Shown: positions 27,178 to 36,196 of the stretch, piece after piece
Numbering within the stretch: position 1 is the first letter of the stretch
Layout: each line of letters starts with the position of its first letter
Origin: Hydromonas sp.
Lineage (GTDB): Bacteria > Pseudomonadota > Gammaproteobacteria > Burkholderiales > Burkholderiaceae
Assembly: GCA_017495165.1 (NCBI GenBank)
Contig: JAFEII010000014.1
Span: forward strand, 1-64,000
Direction: 5' to 3'
DNA length: 64,000 nt
Position numbers and translations under genes: made by a program
Notes under the pieces: model-generated
What the model saw: the letters and a program-made list of their open reading frames with translations, nothing else
What the model was told of the DNA's origin: nothing
The model's database searches: none

Positions 27178-28977
27178 ATGAGTCAGCTCATAGAAATTAA
27201 AGTCCCTGATATTGGCGATTATGCAGATGTGCCCGTGATTGAAATTCACGTCAAAGTCGGCGACACCGTGGCGCTTGAAGATTCACTCATCACGCTGGAG
27301 TCGGACAAAGCCACCATGGACATTCCCGCTTCAGCCGCAGGCGTGGTTAAGGAAATTCGCGTGGCGCTGGGCGATCGAATTGCGCAAGGCGCGGTGGTTT
27401 TGTTACTAGAAGCAGCCGCTGCCACCAGCGCACCAGCGGCAAGCACTTCAGCTGCAACTGCGCCAGCAGCGGCCGCCAGCGCGCCAGCGCCCGTGGTGGC
27501 GTTGCCCGCAGGCTCGTACAGCGGCGCGGTGGATATTGAATGCGACATGCTCGTATTGGGCGCAGGGCCGGGTGGTTATTCTGCCGCGTTTCGTGCCGCC
27601 GATTTGGGCATGAACACGGTATTGGTTGAGCGTTATGCCACATTGGGCGGCGTGTGTTTAAACGTGGGCTGCATTCCATCCAAAGCCTTGCTGCACACCG
27701 CCGCCATCATGGACGAGGCGCAACACTTGGGCGCGCACGGCGTGAGTTTTGCCAAACCAACGGTTGATTTAAATGCGCTGCGTGATTACAAAAGCGGCGT
27801 GGTCAAAAAACTCACCAGCGGCTTGGCGGGCATGGCCAAAGCACGCAAAGTCAACACCGTGCGCGGCGTGGGGCAATTTTTGGACGCCAATCACATGCAA
27901 GTGACTGAAACCACGGGCGAGGGCAGTCAAACCACCGAAGTTAAAAAAGTGGTGCGGTTCTCAAAAGCGATTATTGCAGCGGGCTCACGCGTGGTGAATT
28001 TGCCATTCATCCCGCAAGACCCACGGATTGTTGACAGCACTGGCGCGCTCGAATTGCGCCAAATCCCGCAAAAAATGCTGATTTTGGGCGGCGGCATTAT
28101 TGGCCTAGAAATGGGCACGGTGTATTCAAGCCTTGGCGCGCGCTTGGACGTGGTCGAAATGATGGACGGTTTGATGCAAGGCGCGGATCGTGACCTTGTC
28201 AAAGTCTGGCAAAAATTCAACGAACACCGCTTTGACAATATTTATGTCAACACCAAAACCGTCGCTGTGGAAGCACGTGAAGATGGGATTTGGGTCACGT
28301 TTGAGAAAGCCAATGACCAATCCACCGCACCCACTGAACCGCAACGCTACGACATGGTTTTGGTCGCGGTTGGCCGCTCGCCCAATGGCGGTTTGGTTGC
28401 GGCCGACGCAGCAGGCGTGGCCGTCACAGACCGTGGCTTTATCAACGTAGACGCGCAAATGCGCACCAACGTGCCACATATTTTTGCGATTGGCGACATC
28501 GTTGGCCAACCCATGCTCGCGCACAAAGCCGTGCACGAAGCGCACGTGGCCGCCGAAGCAGCGTTTGGTGAAAAATCATACTTTGACGTGCGCCAAATCC
28601 CAAGCGTGGCCTACACCGACCCAGAAGTGGCTTGGGCAGGCCTAACCGAAGACGCCGCCAAAGCACAAGGCATCAAAGTGGGCAAAGGCGTATTTCCATG
28701 GGCAGCCTCTGGCCGCGCCATCGCCAATGGCCGCGATGAAGGCTTCACCAAACTGATTTTTGATGAAGAAACAGGCCGAATTGTCGGCGGCGGGATTGTG
28801 GGCACTGGCGCAGGCGACTTAATCAGTGAAGTGTGCTTGGCGATTGAAATGGGCGCAGACGCGATTGACATTGGCAAAACCATCCACCCACACCCAACCT
28901 TGGGCGAATCGGTCGGCATGGCGGCTGAGGTGTTTAAAGGGCATTGCACCGATTTGCCGCCGCAGCGGAAGAAATAA
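27178..28977 (+). CDS. lpdA: Dihydrolipoyl dehydrogenase with N-terminal lipoyl domain
   Basis: E3 of the pyruvate dehydrogenase complex: FAD enzyme that reoxidises dihydrolipoamide with NAD. The 599 residues begin with a lipoyl domain (about 1-80, Lys near 44) nearly identical to those of AceF, then an Ala-rich linker and the E3 proper with GAGPGG (about 128), the redox disulfide GGVCLNVGC (about 157-166), the NAD site GGGIIG (about 304) and HPHPTLGES (about 573). The fused lipoyl domain occurs in E3 of several betaproteobacteria and explains the length above the usual 470. GGAG precedes the start. Confidence 0.96.
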   Translation: MSQLIEIKVPDIGDYADVPVIEIHVKVGDTVALEDSLITLESDKATMDIPASAAGVVKEIRVALGDRIAQGAVVLLLEAAAATSAPAASTSAATAPAAAASAPAPVVALPAGSYSGAVDIECDMLVLGAGPGGYSAAFRAADLGMNTVLVERYATLGGVCLNVGCIPSKALLHTAAIMDEAQHLGAHGVSFAKPTVDLNALRDYKSGVVKKLTSGLAGMAKARKVNTVRGVGQFLDANHMQVTETTGEGSQTTEVKKVVRFSKAIIAAGSRVVNLPFIPQDPRIVDSTGALELRQIPQKMLILGGGIIGLEMGTVYSSLGARLDVVEMMDGLMQGADRDLVKVWQKFNEHRFDNIYVNTKTVAVEAREDGIWVTFEKANDQSTAPTEPQRYDMVLVAVGRSPNGGLVAADAAGVAVTDRGFINVDAQMRTNVPHIFAIGDIVGQPMLAHKAVHEAHVAAEAAFGEKSYFDVRQIPSVAYTDPEVAWAGLTEDAAKAQGIKVGKGVFPWAASGRAIANGRDEGFTKLIFDEETGRIVGGGIVGTGAGDLISEVCLAIEMGADAIDIGKTIHPHPTLGESVGMAAEVFKGHCTDLPPQRKK

Positions 28978-28997
28978 ACGTGCAACCCGCGCAAGCT

Positions 28998-29074
28998 GTA
29001 GCCGCCATGAGCGCAGCGAATCGCGGGTTGTGGTGATGCCCTGCGATTCGCAAAAAACGCTCATGGCAGGCTAC
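28998..29074. repeat. Imperfect inverted repeat, about 34-bp arms
   Basis: Left arm from 28998 (core CCATGAGCGCAGCGAATCGC) pairs with the right arm 29041-29074. The same core recurs at 30728-30747, so this is a dispersed family. Confidence 0.7.
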
Positions 29075-29157
29075 GGGGTGTGCGGGGTACGTGGTTGGGC
29101 ACATGGGGCGGATTGCTTCGCGAGTAAGCCTTACGGGTTCAATCGTCAGTCTCGTGG

Positions 29158-29177
29158 GGGCGATTCGTGAATCGCCC
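29158..29177. repeat. REP-like palindrome (GGGCGATTCGTGAATCGCCC)
   Basis: 20-bp near-perfect palindrome of the REP family that is scattered through this window, within direct-repeat copy 1. Confidence 0.75.
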
Positions 29178-29208
29178 GTGTGTGAGAAACTCCTTGGTGG
29201 CTGAGGCT

Positions 29209-29234
29209 GGGCGCTTCACGAACCGCCCCTACGG
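29209..29234. repeat. REP-like palindrome followed by CCTACGG
   Basis: Palindrome GGGCGCTTCACGAACCGCCC with one mismatch and the family tail CCTACGG. Confidence 0.65.
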
Positions 29235-29404
29235 ACTCGGTTGTGCTTTTGATTGACGGTGTGGCTTTGGATGGTGTCGGCGCGTGGGGCTAGATTTATC
29301 GCGCTCAGTTTGCCGATGGTTTATAAATACGACTTGGATGTTCGGGCACATGCGGTGGATTGTTTTGTGACTCCGCCTTACGGGTTCAATCGTCAATCTC
29401 GTAG

Positions 29405-29424
29405 GGGCGATTCGTGAATCGCCC
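29405..29424. repeat. REP-like palindrome, second direct-repeat copy
   Basis: Same 20-bp palindrome as at 29158, preceded by GTAGG. Confidence 0.75.
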
Positions 29425-29455
29425 GTGTGTGAGAAACTGGGTGGTGACTGAGGCT

Positions 29456-29480
29456 GGGCGGTTCACGAGCCGCCCCTACG
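29456..29480. repeat. REP-like palindrome with CCTACG tail
   Basis: GGGCGGTTCACGAGCCGCCC followed by CTACG; corresponds to the element at 29209 in the first copy. Confidence 0.7.
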
Positions 29481-29630
29481 GACGCGGGTCTACTGTAGTT
29501 TTGGATGGTGTCGGTGCGTGGGGCGAGATTTATCGCGCCCAAACTGCCGATGCTTTATAAATACGGTTCGGATGTTCGGGCGCATGCGGTGGATTGCTTC
29601 GCGAATTCGCCTTACGGGTTGACAGCCTGA

Positions 29631-29699
29631 GTAGGGTGGGCACTGCCCACCGATTTAGGCGAGCGTCGATTAAATAATGGTGGGCAGTGCCCACCCTAC
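29631..29699. repeat. Perfect 21-bp inverted repeat
   Basis: Arms 29631-29651 and 29679-29699 are exact reverse complements, separated by 27 bp. The arms begin GTAGGGTGGGC and are themselves partly palindromic. Placed directly before the AT-rich orphan gene. Confidence 0.85.
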
Positions 29700-29762
29700 G
29701 ATGAGGTAATCAATGGAGTCTTACCCATTCGGTTTATGTGGTATGAATGATAAGGTGAAAAT

Positions 29763-30566
29763 ATGACTGGATTTGAATTGTTTCCTCCTGTTGTAAGTTT
29801 GCTTAAAAGTGTTGCTGGTTTTCTACCTTTTTTATTTAGTAAAATCACGCGATCAAGTTTAAAAATTGAGCGCGCACCAAAAAATATTTTACAAATAGTG
29901 CAAGTGAATGGAAGTTTACAAAGGGTTGTACATCATTTTGGGCCGCCTCATAAAATTGGCTCTTTAAATTGTGGTATTGAAAGGAAAATTCGGTTTTTCC
30001 ATGAGTATGCTCAGGAGCATTTTTCCGACGAGCGTTTTGGCGTGTTCGAGAACTTTTCTAATGGTGAAACTGTTCAGTTTTGTTGGGAGTTTTCTGATTT
30101 ATTGTTAGTTGTTCTTTCGAGCGATCAAATGAAAATTGATGTTGTAAATTGCTTGTTGATTGGTTCAAAGGCTTCCACATTTAAAATTTACCCATATCCA
30201 AACTCTCAGCCTATTTTAGGAAAAGATTCCCTTTCAAAAATTTCTCAAAATTTTGATATTGAGGTAACAATTGATTGCTCTTCTAAACATTATTCAAAGT
30301 ATGCTTGCGCTAGTCCAACTACGGTTAATGGAGACCATTATTATATTTATGGAAACAATGATATTTACTCTCATAAAACACCAGAAAGCAGATATCTTAG
30401 ATTTTTGAGTTACTTAATGAAGCCATTAATATTTTCTGACTCAAAATTTGCTATGGCTTTTCGTCAGCATGAGGAAAAGAGGAAAAAAAATGAACCTATC
30501 AACTGGATTATTATTTCAGATAAAAAAATTGACTGGGTTTATTTTGATTGGTGGCATTTTGTATAG
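29763..30566 (+). CDS. AT-rich orphan gene, unknown function
   Basis: 267 residues starting at ATG 29763. An N-terminal hydrophobic stretch (about residues 6-26) could be a membrane anchor; the rest is soluble, aromatic-rich and ends in W-W-H-F-V. I see no catalytic motif. Segments F-G-P-P-H near 59 and L-G-K-D-S-L-S-K-I near 151 loosely recall the ETEC_3214 domain, but this is a weak impression. Codon use is strongly AT-biased compared with neighbouring genes, and repeats flank it on both sides, which suggests horizontal arrival. The uninterrupted frame argues that it is still a functional gene. Confidence 0.65.
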   Translation: MTGFELFPPVVSLLKSVAGFLPFLFSKITRSSLKIERAPKNILQIVQVNGSLQRVVHHFGPPHKIGSLNCGIERKIRFFHEYAQEHFSDERFGVFENFSNGETVQFCWEFSDLLLVVLSSDQMKIDVVNCLLIGSKASTFKIYPYPNSQPILGKDSLSKISQNFDIEVTIDCSSKHYSKYACASPTTVNGDHYYIYGNNDIYSHKTPESRYLRFLSYLMKPLIFSDSKFAMAFRQHEEKRKKNEPINWIIISDKKIDWVYFDWWHFV

Positions 30567-30588
30567 CTCGTAGATACGATTAGCTCAG

Positions 30589-30685
30589 CCCGCGTAGCTC
30601 CGATTAGCGCAACGTAATCGGAGGTTTTTCATGCTGCAAGTATCGTCCATGCGTTCGATTACGCTGCGCTAATCGCACCTACGGG
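30589..30685. repeat. Inverted repeat, about 30-bp arms (GATTAGCGCARCGTAATCG family)
   Basis: Left arm 30589-30621 and right arm 30656-30685 are imperfect reverse complements built on GATTAGCGCAACGTAATCG. Both arms carry their own smaller palindrome, like a bacterial interspersed mosaic element. Confidence 0.75.
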
Positions 30686-30850
30686 TTAAGAGTCGCGTCG
30701 TATACACCACGCACCCGATTAGCTTACCATGAGCGCAGCGAATCGCAGGTTTGCGAATATGCGGTTCTCCCCGATATTGGCTGCGTTTATGGTGGGCGAC
30801 TCAAGTTTGTACCGTTTTGCATCTGAACTTGTCAAAACTGACACCATCAA

Positions 30851-30881
30851 AAATGCCTCAAATTCATTTGAGGCATTTCTT
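30851..30881. terminator. Terminator upstream of pcnB
   Basis: 13-bp perfect stem (30851-30863 with 30866-30878), two-base centre and short T-rich tail. Confidence 0.75.
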
Positions 30882-30946
30882 TAACCCGCAATTCCCCAAA
30901 ACTGTATCAAACCCGCCTTTAAACCGCACGCAAAAGCCCCGCGTCA

Positions 30947-30975
30947 TTGCGTCAATAGGGCTTAAATGGTACAGT
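30947..30975 (+). promoter_or_regulatory. Sigma-70-type promoter of pcnB
   Basis: TTGCGT (30947-30952), a 17-nt spacer and TACAGT (30970-30975) lie about 30 nt before the pcnB start. Confidence 0.5.
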
Positions 30976-31003
30976 CACGCATTCAAAAATACTGAAATAA
31001 ACC

Positions 31004-32452
31004 ATGATTACCAATTTTATCAAACAGTTGTTTACGCCGAATGGCAAAAAGAAGTCTACCGCACCAACGGGTTCGCGTGAGGCCAAAAAACGGGCGCGCC
31101 AAAAGGCGCAAGCGCCGGTGAGCCATAAGGCCAATTCTTATCCTGCCAAAAAACATGGCATTAATCCCAAATACATTTCTGAAGCGGCGCTGATGGTGAC
31201 GCAAACCCTTGCTGATGCAGGGTTTGAGGCGTATGTGGTGGGCGGTGCGGTGCGTGATTTGATGCAGGATTTGCAGCCAAAAGATTTTGATGTGGCGACC
31301 AATGCCACGCCTGAGCAGATTGTGAGATTATTCCGCCGTGCGCGGATTATTGGGCGACGGTTTCGGATTGTGCATGTGCCGCATAAGCGCGAGTTGATTG
31401 AGGTGACGACGTTTCGTGCCAATACAGAGAACTTGGATACCGATGCGCATGGGCGGGTGTTGCGTGACAATGCGTTTGGCAGTTTGCAAGATGATGCGAT
31501 TCGGCGTGATTTGACGATTAATGCGTTGTATTACGATACCAAGCGCCAAGTGGTGCTTGATTTTCATGGTGGTGTGCAGGATTTGGATGCGCAGGTATTG
31601 CGGATTATTGGTGACCCTGTGACGCGGTTTAGAGAAGATCCTGTGCGGATGTTGCGGATTTTGCGTTTTATGGCCAAGCTTGATTTTGATGTGGATGATG
31701 CAACCATGCGCGCGATGGATGAGTGTAAATCGCTGCTGGGCAATATTCCGCAGGCGCGTTTGTTTGATGAGACGTTGAAATTTTTTACGTCTGGTCACGC
31801 GACGGCGAGCTTGGATGCGTTGCAAGATTATGATTTTACTGAGTATTTAATGCCTGTTTTGGCCGATGTGCTCGATTCTGAAAAGGGCGCGACTTGGGTG
31901 CGCGCCATGCTTGAGCAGACCGATGCGCGGGTGAATCAAGACAAATCCATTTCCCCAGGGTTTTTATTTGCCGGTTTGATGTGGCCACAAATTGAAAAAC
32001 GCTGGGCGTTTTTTGAGCAGTCTGAGCCGCAAATTGTGGCGTTGGATCGGGCGATTATTGAGGTGCTGAATCAGTCGAACAGCGGCGATCAGGTGATGAT
32101 TACCAAGCGGTTTGTGGCCGATATGCGTGAAATTTGGAGCTTGCAGCCGCGCCTTGAACGCCGTTTGCCACGCCAAGCCTTAAATTTGGTTGCGCACCCA
32201 CGTTTTCGCGCGGGGTATGATTTTTTATTGTTGCGCGCGCAGTTGGGACATTTGGGTGCGCACGGGATTGATGTGGCAACGTGGTGGGGCAACTTTTACG
32301 ACGCGAGCGCTGCGCTGCGCGAGCAAATGGTCACTGATTTGCGCAATTCGCCCAAAGCGAATTTGAACCCAATTACGGGTGCGCCTGTGCCTGCGGCCAA
32401 GCGCCGTCGCCGCCGCAAAACCAATGCAAAATCGGCTGCGCCAAGTGAGTAA
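31004..32452 (+). CDS. pcnB: Poly(A) polymerase I
   Basis: Class II nucleotidyltransferase adding poly(A) tails that promote RNA decay. The 482 residues have GGAVRDLM (about 80) and D-F-D-V-A-T (about 96), the catalytic Asp pair region, then R-R-F-R-I-V-H-V and the RRDLTINAL segment shared with CCA-adding enzymes. The basic N-terminal extension and the Arg/Lys-rich tail (A-K-R-R-R-R-R-K) favour PcnB over a CCA enzyme, as does its place before folK, which matches pcnB-folK in many proteobacteria. The folK frame begins inside its 3' end. Confidence 0.92.
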   Translation: MITNFIKQLFTPNGKKKSTAPTGSREAKKRARQKAQAPVSHKANSYPAKKHGINPKYISEAALMVTQTLADAGFEAYVVGGAVRDLMQDLQPKDFDVATNATPEQIVRLFRRARIIGRRFRIVHVPHKRELIEVTTFRANTENLDTDAHGRVLRDNAFGSLQDDAIRRDLTINALYYDTKRQVVLDFHGGVQDLDAQVLRIIGDPVTRFREDPVRMLRILRFMAKLDFDVDDATMRAMDECKSLLGNIPQARLFDETLKFFTSGHATASLDALQDYDFTEYLMPVLADVLDSEKGATWVRAMLEQTDARVNQDKSISPGFLFAGLMWPQIEKRWAFFEQSEPQIVALDRAIIEVLNQSNSGDQVMITKRFVADMREIWSLQPRLERRLPRQALNLVAHPRFRAGYDFLLLRAQLGHLGAHGIDVATWWGNFYDASAALREQMVTDLRNSPKANLNPITGAPVPAAKRRRRRKTNAKSAAPSE

Positions 32453-32966
32453 ATTGGTGCAATCGCAGACCGCTTATATTGCGCTGGGTGCCAATTTGGG
32501 CGATGCAGTGCACACGCTGCGCGCGGTGGCGCTTGAGATTGCGCAGTTGGCGCACACGGAGCTGTTGGGTAAATCGGCGCTGTATTGTAGCCCGCCGTTT
32601 GGCGCGGATGCGGATGGGCCTGATTACATCAATGCGGTGTTGAAGGTTCAAACCCAGTTGAGCGCGCATGATTTGCTTGATGCGTTGCAAAATTTAGAGC
32701 AGCAGCACGGCCGCGTGCGCACGCACCAAAATGCGCCGCGCACCTTGGATTTGGATATTTTGTTGTTTGGGCAAGCCTGTTTGAATGATGCGCGTTTGAC
32801 CGTGCCGCACCCGCGCATGAGTGAGCGCGCTTTTGTTTTGTTGCCGTTGCATGATGTTGCGCCTGATTTGAGTTGGAACAATCACGGGCGGGCGGTGGTT
32901 TTAAAAGAAGCGCTGTCATTGGTGCTTCATCAAACAATTGCGCGCCATCCAACCGAAATTTTGTAG
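32424..32966 (+). CDS. folK: 2-amino-4-hydroxy-6-hydroxymethyldihydropteridine pyrophosphokinase
   Basis: Transfers pyrophosphate from ATP to 6-hydroxymethyldihydropterin in folate synthesis. The 180-residue product shows Y-I-A-L-G-A-N-L-G-D near residue 18, R-T-L-D-L-D-I-L-L near 110 and V-P-H-P-R-M near 127. The start is uncertain. ATG 32424 overlaps pcnB by 29 bp; GTG 32445 would give 173 residues, closer to usual, and would overlap by only 8 bp. Either way translation is coupled to pcnB. panB follows after 67 bp. Confidence 0.92.
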   Translation: MQNRLRQVSKLVQSQTAYIALGANLGDAVHTLRAVALEIAQLAHTELLGKSALYCSPPFGADADGPDYINAVLKVQTQLSAHDLLDALQNLEQQHGRVRTHQNAPRTLDLDILLFGQACLNDARLTVPHPRMSERAFVLLPLHDVAPDLSWNNHGRAVVLKEALSLVLHQTIARHPTEIL

Positions 32967-33033
32967 GAGGTTTGTCTTTGGAGCAACGTTCCTGTTTTTG
33001 AATATTTTGAAATTTTTAAGATGAAGGATTTTT

Positions 33034-33888
33034 ATGAGCAATGCAGCTTATGGCGCCAACGCCGCGCCAACGATTAAACCAATTTCACTCACAACGCTGT
33101 TCGATATGAAGGCGCGTGGTGAAAAAATTGCGATGTTGACGTGCTATGACGCGTCATTTTCGGCGTTGCTTGACACGCATCAGGTGGATTGTTTGCTGGT
33201 TGGTGATTCGCTGGGCAATGTGATTCAAGGCCAACGCACCACGCTGCCCGTGGCGATGGATGACATGGTGTATCACACCAAAGCGGTGCTGCGTGGGCTT
33301 TACACGCGACCCACGTCGCGCGCGTGGGTAGTGGCTGACTTGCCTTTTGGCAGTTACGGCACGGTCAATGATGCGCTGCACAATGCGGTCAAACTCATGC
33401 AAGCAGGCGCGCACATGGTTAAATTAGAAGGCGGCGCGTGGTTGGCAGAAACAGTCAAGGTGCTGGTGCAAAACGGCATTCCCGTGTGTGCGCATTTGGG
33501 CTTAACGCCGCAATCTGTGTATCAATTGGGTGGCTTTAAAGTGCAGGCCAAAACCTCTGAATCGGCGCAAAAATTGCTTGATGAAGCGCTCGCTTTGCAA
33601 GCGGCGGGCGCATCCATGCTGGTGCTGGAAGCCGTGCCGATGCATGTGGGCAAAATGGTGACCGATGCGGTGACTATGGTGACCATCGGGATTGGCGCGG
33701 GCAAAGACACGGACGGCCAAGTGCTGGTTTTGTATGACATGCTCGATGTGTTTCCGGGCAAAAAAGCCAAATTTGTCAAAAATTTTATGGCTGGGCAAAC
33801 CAGTATTGCGGGCGCGATTGATGCGTATGTGGCGCAGGTAAAGTCAGGTGATTTTCCGCAGCCTGAGCATGGGTTTACGGGGGCGTAA
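33034..33888 (+). CDS. panB: 3-methyl-2-oxobutanoate hydroxymethyltransferase
   Basis: Transfers a one-carbon unit from methylene-tetrahydrofolate to ketoisovalerate, giving ketopantoate for pantothenate and CoA. The 284 residues contain M-L-T-C-Y-D-A-S-F (about 37) and V-G-D-S-L-G-N-V (about 59) with the metal-binding Asp, and K-L-E-G-G (about 130). The folate-dependent step fits with folK directly upstream. panC follows 91 bp downstream. Confidence 0.96.
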   Translation: MSNAAYGANAAPTIKPISLTTLFDMKARGEKIAMLTCYDASFSALLDTHQVDCLLVGDSLGNVIQGQRTTLPVAMDDMVYHTKAVLRGLYTRPTSRAWVVADLPFGSYGTVNDALHNAVKLMQAGAHMVKLEGGAWLAETVKVLVQNGIPVCAHLGLTPQSVYQLGGFKVQAKTSESAQKLLDEALALQAAGASMLVLEAVPMHVGKMVTDAVTMVTIGIGAGKDTDGQVLVLYDMLDVFPGKKAKFVKNFMAGQTSIAGAIDAYVAQVKSGDFPQPEHGFTGA

Positions 33889-33952
33889 TGCGCTCTGGGC
33901 CTCTTTTTTCTCATTGCGCGGATTGACCAATTCAACCATGTTTTTTATTTAA

Positions 33953-34864
<912 letters not shown>

Positions 34865-35015
34865 ACGGAAAAATATTTGGCGTTGACATACGTGGATCAA
34901 ATCAACACGTGGCCGCTGGAAAATGGCATGAAGGGCGGGTATCGGGCATTTTAATTTACGTAATGTTTTTGCCGCTGCGCTGAATATGTGAATTGGTATG
35001 CGAATTGAGCCGTAA

Positions 35016-35044
35016 AAAGCCACCTCAAGTTGAGGTGGCTTTTG
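35016..35044. terminator. Terminator between panC and the convergent ene-reductase gene
   Basis: 12-bp perfect stem (35016-35027 with 35031-35042), 3-nt loop, flanking A-run and T-run. Confidence 0.85.
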
Positions 35045-35094
35045 TTATAGGAATCATAAAAATCATAAGACTTATAAGACGCTTAGATAAACGC

Positions 35095-36159
35095 TTAATT
35101 GGCATCCATGGTTGGGTAATCGGTGTAGCCCTTAGCGCCTGGGGTGTAAAAGGTACGGGGGTCGGCTTTATTTAAGGCCGCGCCTGCTTTGAAGCGCGCA
35201 GGCAAATCTGGATTGGCCAAAAAGCTTGTGCCAAAAGAAACCGCGTCGAGCTTGTGCTCGCCGATTGCGCTGGCCGCTTCGTCCGCGCTGTAGCCCATGT
35301 TGCCAATTAACACGCCTTTGTAATGCGCACGCATAATCGGCATGATGTCGCCCGATTGCGCTTGGAAAAAATCCGAACGCATCAAATGCACAAAGGCCAA
35401 ATCAAAGTCATTTAAGCGTTTGGCCAAGTATTCGGTCAAGGCGAGCGGGTCGGTGTCAATCATGCTGTTGTAGCTGTTGATCGGTGACAAGCGCACGCCG
35501 ACGCGGTCTGAACCAATGGCGGCGCACACGGCGGTTAAAACCTCACACAAAAAGCGGGCGCGGTTTTCGATTGAGCCGCCGTAGTTGTCCGTGCGTTGAT
35601 TGGCGCTGGTGCGCAAAAATTGGTCAATCAAATAGCCATTGGCGCCGTGGACTTCCACGCCGTCAAAGCCAGCTTCCATCGCACTTTTGGCAGCGGTGGC
35701 GTACATTTGCACCAAAGTGGGGATTTCAGACGCTTCAATCGCACGCGGCGTGGCATTGGCCACTTTGCCGCTGGGCGTGTGAATCTCGCTGTCAATCGCA
35801 ATCGCACTCGGGGCAATGTTTTGTGCGCCATCATTGAGCAACGGATGCGCGGCGCGTCCTGCGTGCCAAATTTGCATGATGATTTTCCCGCCTTTGGCGT
35901 GGACCGCGTCGGTGGTTTTTTTCCACCCGGCGATTTGCGCGGGCGTATAAATCCCTGGTTCGGTGGCAAACGCTGACGTGTTGGGCGCAATCATGGTGCA
36001 TTCGGTCACAATCAGCCCAGCGCTGGCGCGCTGCGCGTAATATTCGGCCATCAAATCATTGGGCATGTGGGTGCTGTCTGAGCGTGCACGGGTTAATGGC
36101 GCCATGAGGATGCGGTTGGCAAGATTGAGTGCGCCGGCTTTGAGTGGGGTAAATAACAT
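35095..36159 (-). CDS. nemA: Old Yellow Enzyme family alkene reductase
   Basis: FMN-dependent reductase of activated double bonds such as N-ethylmaleimide and other electrophiles. The 354 residues start at ATG 36157-36159 (M-L-F-T-P-L) with AGGAAAA upstream; the open frame beyond it overlaps the next gene and is not used. H-G-A-N-G-Y (about 183) carries the substrate-binding His-Asn pair and D-N-Y-G-G-S follows. It is the third gene of a minus-strand operon with a TetR regulator and an MDR reductase, all fitting an electrophile-detoxification unit. The symbol is by similarity to E. coli NemA. Confidence 0.9.
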   Translation of the reverse strand: MLFTPLKAGALNLANRILMAPLTRARSDSTHMPNDLMAEYYAQRASAGLIVTECTMIAPNTSAFATEPGIYTPAQIAGWKKTTDAVHAKGGKIIMQIWHAGRAAHPLLNDGAQNIAPSAIAIDSEIHTPSGKVANATPRAIEASEIPTLVQMYATAAKSAMEAGFDGVEVHGANGYLIDQFLRTSANQRTDNYGGSIENRARFLCEVLTAVCAAIGSDRVGVRLSPINSYNSMIDTDPLALTEYLAKRLNDFDLAFVHLMRSDFFQAQSGDIMPIMRAHYKGVLIGNMGYSADEAASAIGEHKLDAVSFGTSFLANPDLPARFKAGAALNKADPRTFYTPGAKGYTDYPTMDAN

Positions 36160-36196
36160 GAGATTTTCCTTTTTAGTAAACATTGAAGATTGAAGC

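Larger units (their letters stand above)
29110..29618. repeat. Direct repeat of about 240 bp, two copies plus a third edge
   Basis: The marker CCTTACGGG recurs at 29129, 29376 and 29610. The two intervals of 247 and 234 bp between the markers are clearly homologous; both carry a REP-like palindrome pair, the segment GAGAAACT and a stretch around TTTATAAATACG. The third marker starts a truncated copy. Confidence 0.8.
28978..29762. other. 785-bp repeat-rich intergenic region without a supported gene
   Basis: Between lpdA and an AT-rich orphan gene. It holds an imperfect inverted repeat of about 34-bp arms (28998-29074), a roughly 240-bp direct repeat with REP-like palindromes, and a perfect 21-bp inverted repeat (29631-29699). 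Short open frames here read through the repeats and are not supported as genes. Confidence 0.8.
30567..31003. other. 437-bp intergenic region with inverted repeats and a terminator
   Basis: Contains an inverted repeat with about 30-bp arms (30589-30685), a partial copy of the CCATGAGCGCAGCG family (30728-30747), a terminator (30851-30880) and the pcnB promoter (30947-30975). No gene is supported. Confidence 0.8.

Noticed and set aside
28826-29170. Open frame overlapping the lpdA 3' end and the repeats
   Set aside because: It is out of frame with lpdA, made of repeat sequence, and shows no recognisable protein features.
32379-32423. Upstream start for folK at 32379
   Set aside because: It needs a rare start deep in pcnB and adds residues foreign to the family.
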